Shown here: positions 1-8,972 of the stretch, piece by piece
How the letters are laid out: each line of letters opens with the position of its first letter
Position numbering within the stretch: the stretch's first letter is position 1
DNA from: Dechloromonas sp.
GTDB lineage: Bacteria; Pseudomonadota; Gammaproteobacteria; Burkholderiales; Rhodocyclaceae
Direction of reading: 5' to 3'
Assembly (NCBI GenBank): GCA_013363835.1
Contig: CP054864.1
Coordinates: 2,028,131-2,037,400 of the forward strand
Length of the DNA stretch: 9,270 bases
The notes under the pieces: generated by a model
What the model was told of the DNA's origin: nothing
Databases searched by the model: none
What the model saw: the letters and a program-made list of their open reading frames with translations, nothing else
Position numbers and translations under genes: made by a program

Positions 1-2187
1 CCCTTTGAGAGAAGTACCCGCCAGGTAGTAGTCGATCTTCTTACCGCGCTAACGTTATTGGCGATAACTGCATTTCTGGTCGTTGTAGCTGCGCACAAAA
101 TCAGGAACAGCGCCAACACGCAAAAATGGGCAGTTCCGGATTTCGCATCGATCGCTGATTTTCTCAGAGCAGCCTGCCAACCCAATTTTTCCTGATAGCC
201 ACAACTACCACGATTCTGGTTTTATTGCTACGCGCTGGACACCACCGAACGGGCTGACGGAAGCCGGATTTGCTGCGATTCGAGAAATCTTCTTATCGGG
301 TCCACAAACGTTCTGGCCGGAACCAAGTGAGCGTGCAGCCTACTTGCTGACGATATCCCTGTTTCCGGCGCTGGCTATTGCGTTGAACTGGTTCATCGGC
401 AGCCATTCCACCGACAGGTCGGATTTGGGAATCAAGGCAAGCGAAGCCTTTCGGAAATTCAGCATCTGGCTAATTTTCCTGTTGACCGTAACTATTGTTA
501 CGGCTGCAACTGAACGTCCATTCGGAATGGACTTTGGTTTGGGTATGTGATCGCCTATGCTGTCATTCACTCGCCAAATACCAAGATGCTAATTGTTGGA
601 TGGGCGGCAATATCATTTCTTGCCCTGAATTACTTTTTTCGGCAAGGTCAAAAATAATAACTCACCCTATATTTAATATTGCCTGTGACATATTTGCGAT
701 CCTGTTGATTATCGCAATTTCAGCACAAGTCACGTTTATTCCTGAAACAGCCGGAGCACTTAAGCGCTCTGATGACCTGCTTCATATTTCGCCAATCTTT
801 GAGCCAGCAGTTGTCGCTTATCTGACAAACAAAACTGTCGGCGTAGATATCATATCCCAATATGGCGGACTGATCGAATTTGCACGACCGTTTCTTTGGC
901 TAATGGACGGTGATCCACGAGCGCTTTTTGGTTTGCTTTTATATCGGTCAGCGCAGCTTGCCTGTTTCAATGGCTGGCAATCAGAAAACTGACGGCCAAT
1001 GCATTAATCACTAATTTCCATTGGCGGCCTTATATTTTTCACGGGGTTCAAATATCAAGGCATTGCCTGCTTCCAGTATTATACATTTCCGCTGGTTCTG
1101 GCCTAGTGCGTTTCCTGATGCTGGCTGCGTACAACATGCCTACCTCCGGAAGACTGCGTTTTTACCATACATCCTGTTCCCGCTCGCCATATACTGGAAC
1201 CCGGAAACAGGACTAGCCTCCATGCTCGCTTGGGTATTTTGGCGCATGGTTGTCAATTGCCTTCCCAGTTTAGTAAATAACACCATTCTGCTTAAATATA
1301 GGTGATCTTTTCGTTCTTTTTCACCGCTACTGGTGGATTGATTTTGGATCTTTGCTGATTGTCCTGTACGCTTTCCATAAATCCGGACAATTACTCACGC
1401 CATCATTGATGTTTCAATATGCCAAGGATTTCTATGTATCGGGTTTCTACATGCTACCGATGCCTTTATTCAATCTTTGGAACATCTACGCGATTCTGGC
1501 TGGCGTCTTTCTGCTAATAGGCCTGTCTCATTATGCAACACGATCACTTAGCCACACCTCAGCCAATCATGACTTTCTGATTTTCTCTTCGATACTTTTG
1601 CGCTTCTTTTTCCTATTACCAAGGCCGTAGCTTTTACGGAAACCTACTCACAATCTCATATCCACTCTGGCTTGCCATCGCAACTTGGGCATGGATGAAG
1701 CGGCCAATGTTTCAAACTTTCAGTCCTTACTCGTCTGCGAGCCATTGCGAGTGTTTGCAGTCACACTATTCTGCTTTGGGTTAAGCGCCACCTTGACAAC
1801 TAATCTGTATAGGTGGGAGATCAGCGTTTCGTTTAACAAGGAGCAAGCGGAGGAAAAACTCGAACTCGCCAAATGGGTTAAGTCCTCAGCCAATGGGCGA
1901 ATTCCTCTATTTGTATCCCTCTCCGCTTGGCGGCTTATGCTGATAACCAACACGCATCCTGATGCAGCCATTCAACCTTTAGCAGCCTTGATACGTCGCG
2001 ATCAATTATCCCGATATATCGAAGAAATGGGGAAGGAGAAGTATGCGGTGTATTATGACCTGTCCAATGAAAGTTATTTCAAAGTTGAAGATCCAGCATT
2101 TGGACTAGCATTCGAACGCGCAATCAGCACCAATTTCCCGGAAACCCTAGGGAAAAACCAAATTTCAAAACAATCAGGGGGAGCTGA
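1..2187 (+). CDS. polytopic membrane protein, GT-C-like, 5' partial and frame-broken
   Basis: This is one long hydrophobic coding region that must be read by changing frame repeatedly (near 180, 260, 545, 655, 930, 1080-1130, 1310-1350, 1600 and 1720). Stitched, it gives at least ten membrane segments, for example LLTALTLLAITAFLVVVAA near the left edge, TISLFPALAIALNWFI at about 350-400, WLIFLLTVTIVTAA at 470-510 and IFAILLIIAISAQV at 690-730. Two loop motifs recall GT-C fold membrane glycosyltransferases: VDIISQYGG at about 843-870 and YYQGRSFYGN at about 1615-1645. After a last hydrophobic segment (about 1750-1820) comes a soluble tail of about 110 residues (KEQAEEKLELAKWVKSS onward). The reading starts outside the window. 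The true stop is uncertain; the TGA at 2185-2187 needs one more shift, and the frame that stays open to 2293 runs antisense to the conserved end of the facing gene. Membrane nature is seen; GT-C membership is inference. A flippase or unrelated membrane protein is possible. Confidence 0.6.
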
Positions 2188-3997
2188 TGCTGCTCAATCC
2201 GTGATTGAGCGACTGGATAAGTTTGGCTATTACGCCTTGCCAATCACCAGGCCGCTCTTGTCTATACAAGCGGGCAGACTGATACCATGGTGAATCTGAT
2301 CGTTCGGTCAACCAACGGAAATCCGGAACAAACGGCAAGGGTATCCAAACTGGTTTCCCATGGCACCAGCCAAATGAGCCACGGCAGTATCAACGGAAAT
2401 CACGAGATCCATTAGCGACCAGTGCTGCCGCATCAGCAAAGTCACGCTGGTCATTCTCGTGTAACTTGGCACCCGAGCGTAGCAATAACTCTTTGTCATT
2501 CGGAGTGATCTCTTTTTGGAGAACGTGGAAATCGAAATCCAGTTCAAGCAAAGGCATTAGTTAGCTGGGAGACTGCGCTTGTAGTCATTTTATTTTGCGC
2601 ACTTCCCGACCAAACCAGCCCAATTTTTTCCGACCACTTGCACCGAGCTTATCTCGCCATTCTGTTGTCAATGCCGGGTCAGCAGCCAAGTACCCCTCGG
2701 GCCGAGAATGCTGTCAAGTGTTGTGCCCAATGCAAATGGCAAAGACATTAAGGGACATTGATAATCGAAATATGGCAAGCATCGCCCCGCGCCACTACTA
2801 TAGGCGCATCATTCCCATCCAGCGTGGAGATTAGACTAACCAGTCTTGACGGTACCTCAAGAATTACTTTCGCACCCAGTCCTTTCACGGTGCCAGCAAA
2901 ACGGCAAAATGTATGGCATCACCAAAGCCTGCTCAGCGTGCAAAAGAATGGTTTTGCCTGCCAAATTTTCTTTCCTAACCAAAGAGGCTGATTGAATATT
3001 CGACGCGCGGCGTGAAACTCTTTGGTTTCCAGCGCTTTTCATATAATCTCCACCCTTCTATATAATCCCCCAATATTAGAAGCAGCAAACTGCAGTTAAA
3101 CCTCGCTTCCGGAAATTTTGGCTCGAATTCGAGGGCTTGGCGCTGAGACTCCAATGATTCCTGATATAAACCCAGCTCACTCAGCATGTTCCCTCAGATA
3201 TAGGCATCCGAATAGTCGGGCGAATTGCAATTGCGCGATTAAAGCAGGCCATCGCTTCGTGATCACGTCCCAAATTTCTGAGAACCACACCGCAATTAAG
3301 ATGCGCCTGCGCGAATGTTGGTTCCAAAGCAATAGCCTGTTCGTGGCTTACGAGAGACTCCTCGTTTCTTCCTAATATAACCTGAGAACGATACCGCGGT
3401 TATTAAACATATGCACGTCTGCGCGCCTTGGCTCAATCAAAATTGCGCGATCAAGATCGTTCAACGCTCCTGATACCTATTCAATGAATGAAATAACTCA
3501 GCTCTAAAGTCAGAAACTCAAATTTCTCCAAATAATCCGAATTTCGAGCTAGCACCAAGTCTGTACTTCAATGCATCTTCAATGCGACCAATGCACTTCA
3601 GAGCCTTTCCCCGATTAAAATGAAGATCAGCATTGGAAGAGTCAATTGCCAGCGCCTGGTCGAAACATACCATGGCCTCCTCATGGCGTTTCAACAAGAA
3701 AAGCGCTCCAGCTCGATTGCACAAGGCGTCAAACTGAAAGGGATTATTGCTTAGGGACAATTCTAATATTTTTGCCCCTTCTCCAAGTCATTTCGTTGGA
3801 GGTATATCAACCCAAGATTTGCCAATGCACCAGCATTCCTGAATCTTTGTGAACCGTTGCTCTGCATCATCCAAATTACCGGATTCTTGCAATGCGTGTG
3901 CATTATTCAGAATACTTTCGATGAGACGCCGCTTCCGGGCACCAAGAAACAGCAAATCCTAAGAATTCGAATCAGCATGCCTAAATACCCGATTCAT
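2174..3997 (-). CDS. TPR-repeat GT9-like glycosyltransferase (second copy), frame-broken
   Basis: The product is a predicted cytoplasmic glycosyltransferase of about 600 residues, with an N-terminal TPR array and a C-terminal GT9 (heptosyltransferase-like) domain. The N-terminal 340 or so residues hold TPR units, for example LNNAHALQESGNLDDAEQRF, HEEAMVCFDQALAIDSSNAD, SLVSHEQAIALEPTFAQAHL and GDYIEGWRLYEKRW. The catalytic half opens with NLAGKTILLHAEQ (about 2930-2965), runs through KVILEVPSRLVSLI and LVWSGSAQN, and contains DLVISVDTAVAHLAGAMG (about 2350-2410), the typical nucleotide-sugar-binding end of this family. The tail reads SPWYQSARLYRQERPGDW and stops at TGA 2174-2176. I chose the ATG at 3995-3997, 24 bases after the methyltransferase stop; the reading frame is interrupted about 12 codons later by a TAG that I take as an error. 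About fourteen frame changes are needed. It is a paralogue of the gene at 6790-8329 and may add a different sugar. Acceptor and donor cannot be read from sequence. Confidence 0.75.
2192..2210. other. perfect inverted repeat at the convergent gene ends
   Basis: GCTCAATC (2192-2199), loop CGT, GATTGAGC (2203-2210) form a perfect 8-bp stem. It lies just past the probable end of the plus-strand membrane gene and within the last dozen codons of the minus-strand glycosyltransferase. Neither side has a T tract, so it is not a standard intrinsic terminator. It could still form in both transcripts where the genes converge. Confidence 0.3.
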
Positions 3998-4021
3998 TTT
4001 CCACTGCGCTTTAAAATATCT

Positions 4022-4801
4022 TCAACGGATTCGCACCATCTGGGGATTTCTATAGGCGATGTGCAAATTAGAATTTACGCAAGCCAACTTGAAGCCGTAT
4101 TGCTCGAGTAAAAGTGAGACTTCTGCTGAAAACAAGCTAACATGACCGTTTCTTGGCGCCAAATACCACCAATCCAACAAATCACGCCCACTTTGAACGC
4201 CGTCCGACAACAGGGTTGTAAGTACAGTACTCCGTCAGCTTGAAGCTTTGTAACCAGATCATCCATCAACTGGTATGGGTGTGGCACATGCTCAAACACC
4301 TCGATCGCTGTAATCAGATCAAATTTTTCAGTGCCAAAAGTATTGTTGTCTTGAAAAAATGGGTCATAGGATCTAGTTGCCCAACCATTGGCCCGAAGCA
4401 ATGTACTCAGCGTGCCGTAACCACTACCATAGTCCAAGTGACATATTTTATGTTTTGCGTCGCCGAAAACGTCTTCCAAGCATTGTGCCATGCGACGAGG
4501 TCTAATTTTAGGCAACTCCAGGATCCAACTAGCAGATATTCGTCATTATATATTTTGGTTAAAATTCGTTTTTCGACCAATCCAAAACTCAGGTGCAAAT
4601 GTAAAACCGCAACGTTCGCACAAGTAATAATCCACTTCCACCTTGCTAGTACTCGTCGCTCGCCGTCCTCACAAGAGCGATTGAAATCGACAGCGCCTAT
4701 CAAAAATCCCTGCCATTGCAGACAGGGCAGGGCGATCCTACTTGTCAAATAATAGACGAAGCTATCCGAACAAACACGTCGGAAAATAGCTTTGCTAGCA
4801 T
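4022..4801 (-). CDS. zinc-ribbon class I SAM-dependent methyltransferase, frame-broken
   Basis: Stitched, this is a protein of about 259 residues. It begins with a putative zinc-binding segment, CPVCNGRDF near residue 25 and YYLCERCGFTFAPEFW near residue 58, giving two CxxC pairs. The SAM-binding motif follows: HLDYGSGYGTLSTLLRANGW near residue 120 (glycine-rich motif I), then an acidic residue in SYDPFF, then FDLITAIEVFEHVPHP near residue 165. The C-terminal part contains DWWYLAPRNGHVSLFS near residue 210, a signature I associate with sugar-type methyltransferases of the Methyltransf_23 kind. The ATG at 4799-4801 overlaps the upstream GT2 stop in ATGCTAG, which argues for translational coupling. 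Frame changes lie near 4220, 4520, 4640-4700 and 4750. In this neighbourhood it probably methylates a sugar of the pilin glycan; substrate and O-, N- or C-methylation are unknown. Confidence 0.78.
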
Positions 4802-5589
4802 CGCTTGATGGCTGGTCTATTGAGCAGACCGATTGAATTACGAATACGTCCATTCACCCAATCAAGATATTCATCTATGGCCCCCAAGGAGTTCGCGGGC
4901 CTCATGTTCCTGCTCCGTGGTGAGAAATTCGAAGGCATCAACGCCAATAACACGAGTGTTTTCCAGGAACTGCAAAATCGGCGAGCCAATACGTACATTT
5001 CGCCTATAAAACGCTCTGGCAAATAGCCAACGGGTGGTAAATACTGTTCGACAGCACGCGCAAAAGCACTATCCTCGCCCGCCAGACTCCCAATGAATCT
5101 AGGATCTTCCGAGAACCCTCCGAGCAGTTCAAGCTTGATCGCCGAAGCAGGAGATTGCCAACACAGGAAGACATCAAGACTTGATATCTAATATCACCCG
5201 GAAGTAGTAAAGGCAACCCTTGGGGGTCAAAACTGGATGCCAACCTTTATTGAAGAAAACTCGGCATGAGAATCCAATATTGGAACGACCTGCTTGAAAT
5301 AGTCGCTTAACAATTCATCATCCGGCTCGAGAAAACAAAAAACTCTCCCGTCGCCCGCTCGGCCAATATTTCTTGCCTCCCCGTTCCGCATCCGCTTTTC
5401 AGAAACAAGCTTTACCTGTGGAAATTCTTCAGCAAGTTTTTCAAGCTCAAGCAATGTCTCTCAGGACACGCCCTCAATTGCAACAATAACTTCGAACAAC
5501 TGCTGCTGACGTAGACATGATCGCACTGCCATATCAACGAGATCAGTATTTTTTCCAACACAGGCGATGACAACCGATACCCGAGACAT
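4795..5589 (-). CDS. GT2-family glycosyltransferase B with altered donor-site motifs, frame-broken
   Basis: The protein is about 264 residues with the GT-A layout of family 2. It starts MSRVSVVIACVGKNTDLVD, almost the same first residues as its upstream neighbour, behind a good ribosome binding site (AGAGGG, then AAA, then ATG at 5587-5589). The first aspartate site, normally VVDD, reads VIVAIEGVS near residue 35. The DxD region reads FCFLEPDDELL near residue 87, so the pair DD is kept but the first Asp is Glu. The later acidic motif is AGEDSAFARAVEQYLPPVG near residue 170. Frame changes are inferred near 5460, 5245, 5130, 5020 and 4880. The stop TAG at 4795-4797 overlaps the next gene's ATG. 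Colinearity with the neighbour (VVPILD, LENTR, FEF) shows they are paralogues. It likely acts on a glycan intermediate in the cytoplasm; altered specificity or loss of activity is possible. Confidence 0.72.
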
Positions 5590-5662
5590 TTTCCCTCTAA
5601 TTCTTCTTCTTTTAAACAGCAGAAATTAATATAATTGGCGAATGCGTCGCATAAAAACGCCA

Positions 5663-6452
5663 TCAACTTGAGCGTTGCCCGCTCTCCTGCATGTATTTGG
5701 CAGATTCGAACTCACGTTTCTCGAGTACTTTTCGATCGCTTGTTCAAGCGCACCACCAGGCTGCTGATCGATGCCAAGCACTACAAACTCAAACCTATCC
5801 TGATTATTTGCCAATCGTGTATTTGCAAGAAACTTATCGACATGACTTCCGGCGTAGCTCCAACATCGATAGTAAGCCTTCTCGATTCGACCCAATGGTG
5901 CCAGATACTTTGCCAATGCCGAGCAAAATGCAGCGTCTTCCCCCGTGACGCGCAGAACACAGGTCACTAGGGAATCCTCCCATCTTTATGAATGACGTTC
6001 TGCGTATCATCACGTTACAGGCTGAACTAAAAACAACTGCCACATATCTCGGATCGTGAGGGTGGAAGGATATAGCCTTTAACTGGATCGAAATATTCCA
6101 TTCCGACTTTAAAGGCGTGGACCTCGGATTTGCATCCAATATCGGCACCACTTCGGAAAAATAGTTATCAGAAACTCGTCGTCGGAATCAAGAAAACAAA
6201 GAAACTCTCCTTGAGAATTAGATGCCCCGAAATTTCTAGCAACTGCCGGCCCACCATTTTGCTCGAGCCGGAGCAAACGTAACTCCTCATGATCTAGGGC
6301 AAGTCGCTCCACAAAGAACATGACTCATCAGTAGAACAATCGTCAACGACAATTATCTCTTTCAAATCCGCCTGTTTTAGCGCGCTTCGAATAGCCCTTT
6401 CGATATGCGAGCAATCGTTGAAAAGGGGAATGACCACCGATACTCTTGACAT
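5663..6452 (-). CDS. GT2-family glycosyltransferase A, frame-broken
   Basis: A stitched protein of about 263 residues with a full GT2 signature: MSRVSVVIPLFNDCSHIE at the N-terminus, EIIVVDDCSTDES near residue 40 (nucleotide-binding aspartates), NGGPAVARNFGASNSQGEF, FLCFLDSDDEFL near residue 89 (DxD metal and donor site), CNVMIRRTSFIKMGGF, and TGEDAAFCSALAKYLAPLG near residue 170. The ATG at 6450-6452 has AAAGGCG a few bases upstream and lies 21 bases after the 104-aa gene. Frame changes are seen near 6325, 6160, 5965 and 5705. The end is either the TGA at 5663-5665 (after QESGQRSS) or, without the last shift, a stop at 5626; I prefer 5663 because it matches the length of its paralogue downstream. 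No membrane segment is evident, so it is a soluble or peripheral cytoplasmic transferase. Donor and acceptor are unknown. Confidence 0.8.
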
Positions 6453-6473
6453 GACGCCTTTAAATTCAGAAGG

Positions 6474-6788
6474 TTATTTATGGGTTGCCAAGTGCGTTAT
6501 CAAACCCTCAGTCAGTGCCTCAACAAATCCTTCCGAATAGCCAAGCTCTACTAAACGCCAGCGAAATACATTTCCCAACCGCGCCTTACGAAACCACCGA
6601 GACGAGCGGGAACCAGATTGGAATCGAGATCGTCGATCACTGTTTGCAAAACCGACTCGAGGCGACGTCGACCACCGAGTTTGGCGAGCTTGGCTTCGTT
6701 AGTTGGCGGGAAATGCCTAGAAATTTTCTCGGCCAGTTCGTTTGCCAGATCCACATCGCCGCGCGGGAAAACGGTCCAGTAGCGTCAT
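6474..6788 (-). CDS. small protein of unknown function, 104 aa, between glycosyltransferases
   Basis: I do not recognise a family. The ATG at 6786-6788 follows AAAAGGGA at a normal distance and sits one base after the TAG of the upstream glycosyltransferase. One extra C near 6765 (TTTTCCC) and one missing base near 6595 cancel out, giving a 104-codon frame that ends at TAA 6474-6476. The product begins MTLLDRFPRGDVDLANELAE, continues through EAKLAKLGGRRRLESVLQTV, RKARLGNVFRWRLVELGYSE and ends GFVEALTEGLITHLATHK. It is charged, apparently helical, with no signal peptide, membrane segment or cysteine. Restoring the two indels yields a smooth protein with no stray stops, which supports a real gene. 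Its place inside the operon suggests an accessory role in glycan assembly or complex formation; that is inference. Confidence 0.6.
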
Positions 6789-6789
6789 A

Positions 6790-8329
6790 CTAAATCCCTT
6801 TTGAAATTCGCCAAATTTGCAGGTAATCGCTTGTAAAAACGTTTTCTAGCACTGCCTGCCAATCTTCAAAATCGGTTTGCTAAGCACCTGCACCGACTCA
6901 TACCATGAATTTTCTTCACCTTCCAATCCCCAGCGCCAATCATACCTGTATGGCAACAATAGCCACGTCGGCTTACCCAATGCGCCTGCAATATGCACCA
7001 CGGAGGTATCTACGGTAATCACTAGATCCATTTCTGTTATCAGCGCCGCAGTATCAGCCAATGTAATGAGCTCTTCGGAAAAATTAATCAAATTTCCTGG
7101 GCAATCAAGCGGCACGTCGGTCTGCAAACAACAGAAATTGACATTAGGAAAGCCGCCAGATGGGGAGAAGTACTTTAAAGTTTATTGAACGGCGGCGGTC
7201 CGCACGATGCTTAGGGTTGCCGGACCATGCAATACCGATCAAGGGTTCCCGATTTATGCCTCTTAATTTCAGATTTTCCCGCCAGTATTGCAAATGCTCC
7301 GACGGGCATTCAAGATATCCATGAGTTCCCGGCATCGAATTGGCTGTAGCGTTCAAAAGATGGGGCAAACTCATTGCTCCTACCCAATAATCGACATCGG
7401 TATTCGCAGCGATTTTTCTGGATGGGTAAAATTTTGACACGCGGAAAGTTATGCACCAGCAGGGACTCGCCACTTCATTGCACTCCAGAATAACCTCCTC
7501 TGCCATTTCGACTAACGCTGGCAGATAGCGCGCGCACATGACCAGATCTCCCAATCCTTGCTCAGCATGTACCAGAAGACGCCTCCCCTTAGGGCTTCGC
7601 CTTTCCAGCGCGGTTTATCGAACAGGTCACCATTGATAAATTGTGTTGCGTCAGGATGATCGTAGCGGGATTCTGCCAACCGAAACCCCTCAGGAAAATA
7701 GCCCCTGGCCAGTTCAACGCAAGCCAAGGCATAAATTGCTTGCGGATCATCGCGGAAATCCGTGTGAATATGACGCCGAAGATCCTCGACAATTTGCAAG
7801 CGCCCTGCTTCGAAATAGACGGGATAAGCATTCGTGACGTAAGCGGTGGTAATCGCACCCATTTTTAGCGGAAGATCAAAGTAGCGTAGCGAATACTCGA
7901 CACCTGCGCCCGCGGATAGCGCGATGTAGCCCGCAAAACCAGCAAAATCAAGATGATCCAAGTACTCCGGACTATCGATGGGCCGCGTATTCAGAATTTC
8001 GAAGGCCTGATCAAACTGGTTGTCCAAATATAAAACCATACAGGCCAAGACAAACATCTCAAAATCAGTTTTTTCAAACCCAAATTTTATTATATTTGCA
8101 TAAGCAATATCTACTCTGCCACCGTAATAGTGGGCATAAATTCGCAGCTTTTCTATTTCTTCATCAGCCCAACAGCATGACCTGGCTCGATCAACTATCA
8201 ACTCGATACCGGCGCCTTCGCCCTTCGACTTTTCAAGCAATGACTTGATGCTTGCCTTCAAGGCGACCGCTTTCCGCCCGGAGCAGTTCTTCTACATCTG
8301 AGGGAGTTCGCAAGACGATGCAACGACAT
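6790..8329 (-). CDS. TPR-like plus GT9-like glycosyltransferase (first copy), frame-broken
   Basis: About 513 residues when stitched. The N-terminal half (to about residue 235) is helical and TPR/SEL-like, for example DPQAIYALACVELARGYFPE. It is followed by KPRWKGEALRG and the family hallmark LVHAEQGLGDLVMCARYLP near residue 250. Further on come EPLIGIAWSGNPKHRADRRR near residue 365 and DLVITVDTSVVHIAGALGKP near residue 435, typical of GT9 heptosyltransferase-like enzymes. I chose the ATG at 8327-8329 (MSLHRLA..TPSDVEELLRAE) because the frame continues into the body after two single-base shifts and GGAGG lies 13 bases upstream; a TTG at 8261 is only where the unbroken frame starts. Other shifts lie near 7583, 7480, 7415, 7145-7170 and 6885. 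The stop is TAG 6790-6792, or a TGA overlapping the next ATG if there is one more shift. It is the first gene after the pilin terminator, so it is a good candidate for acting on the pilin or its glycan. Confidence 0.8.
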
Positions 8330-8395
8330 TCGGTCGCAGCAACCTCCGAACTGAGAGATCAAGCTAATCAATCCAGATCGCATCTACACAGAAAA

Positions 8396-8426
8396 TAAAA
8401 AAGCCACCTCCAACAACGAGGTGGCT
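8396..8426 (-). terminator. intrinsic terminator of the intact pilin gene
   Basis: On the minus strand AGCCACCTC (complement of 8418-8426) pairs perfectly with GAGGTGGCT (complement of 8402-8410) around a 7-base loop, followed by TTTTTTATTTTC. It lies 16 bases after the pilin stop. This would separate high pilin expression from the downstream glycosyltransferase genes, with read-through feeding the latter. Confidence 0.9.
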
Positions 8427-8441
8427 AGCACACGATTCGGA

Positions 8442-8852
8442 TTACCCGCGGCAGGAACCCGGCATCAGGCTGGTCGGAGTACCAGTACAAGTCCAAGTCT
8501 GAATGTCGCGTGCGGTAGCGGAAAGACTTGGCGAAGGCGTAAGCGTAACGCTGATCGTCGTACCACTAACCGACCCACCCGTAGTAATCACACCTGACGT
8601 ATCGGTACTACCCACACCCGTCACGTACTGAGTCACCTTGGTAGAGGCGCACGACGAGAATGAAGTGGAAGAACTGGATTGCGCGATTTCCGACACACAC
8701 GTTCTTGCCGAGCTGGCTGCAAGCACAATTTCAGAAACCTTTGCTTTTGCATAATCCTGATAGGCAGGCAACGCGATTGCCGCCAGAATACCGATGATCG
8801 CCACAACGATCATCAGTTCAATCAGGGTAAAACCTTGTTGAACACGTTTCAT
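8442..8852 (-). CDS. pilA: type IVa major pilin, intact
   Basis: This 136-residue prepilin is intact. The leader MKRVQQG is cut before F8 by the prepilin peptidase, which also methylates F8; E12 is the conserved Glu5 of the mature protein. Residues 8-30 form the hydrophobic helix [20 protein letters not shown] that packs in the inner membrane and then in the pilus core. About 44% of residues 47-136 are Ser or Thr (for example SSSSTS at 59-64), which makes it a plausible O-glycosylation target. Four cysteines, C52, C68, C122 and C134, allow two disulfides; C122-C134 fits the usual C-terminal D-loop. The start is set by AAGGAG (8858-8863) five bases before ATG. It has its own candidate sigma-54 promoter and terminator. 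Major pilin is most likely; a minor pilin is less so given the strong signals and duplication. The symbol follows family usage. Confidence 0.93.
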   Translation of the reverse strand: MKRVQQGFTLIELMIVVAIIGILAAIALPAYQDYAKAKVSEIVLAASSARTCVSEIAQSSSSTSFSSCASTKVTQYVTGVGSTDTSGVITTGGSVSGTTISVTLTPSPSLSATARDIQTWTCTGTPTSLMPGSCRG

Positions 8853-8857
8853 TTAAG

Positions 8858-8863
8858 CTCCTT
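8858..8863 (-). promoter_or_regulatory. ribosome binding site of the intact pilin
   Basis: AAGGAG, five bases before the ATG at 8850-8852 and preceded by a run of A. A near-consensus site, stronger than those of the downstream glycosyltransferase genes, as expected for a highly made structural protein. Confidence 0.85.
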
Positions 8864-8900
8864 TTTTCAAAAAGTGCGGAAATCCGCCGCCTAAAAAACC

Positions 8901-8916
8901 ATCATATTTCGTGCCA
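8901..8916 (-). promoter_or_regulatory. candidate sigma-54 promoter of the pilin gene
   Basis: The minus strand reads TGGCACGAAATATGAT. The -24 part (TGGCACG) matches the RpoN consensus exactly. At the right spacing the -12 part has GA in place of the invariant GC, so it is imperfect or carries a base error. The start of transcription would be near 8891, giving a leader of about 38 bases. RpoN with PilR driving pilA is well established in Pseudomonas and relatives. Confidence 0.5.
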
Positions 8917-8972
8917 GCATCATGGTGGATGCATTATATCATCGGGAACCATGCACTACGCTGACTTGATCT

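Noticed and set aside
2188..2293. Extension of the plus-strand membrane gene's last frame
   Set aside because: This part is antisense to the conserved GT9 end (SPWYQSARLYRQERPGDW); the open frame is a shadow.
4240..4752. Plus-strand open frame of 170 codons
   Set aside because: It lies antisense to the methyltransferase, whose motifs (CPVC, CERC, GSGYG) are read on the minus strand; the plus-strand translation shows no domain.
5635..5970. Overlapping plus-strand open frames of 85-111 codons
   Set aside because: Antisense to the C-terminal half of GT2 A, with no recognisable protein features.
8876..8887. GCGGA-AA-TCCGC inverted repeat in the pilin leader
   Set aside because: A two-base loop and short stem make a stable regulatory hairpin unlikely.
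8933..8938. TATAAT on the minus strand upstream of the pilin
   Set aside because: No -35-like sequence at 16-18 bases, and the sigma-54-type element is better placed relative to the start codon.
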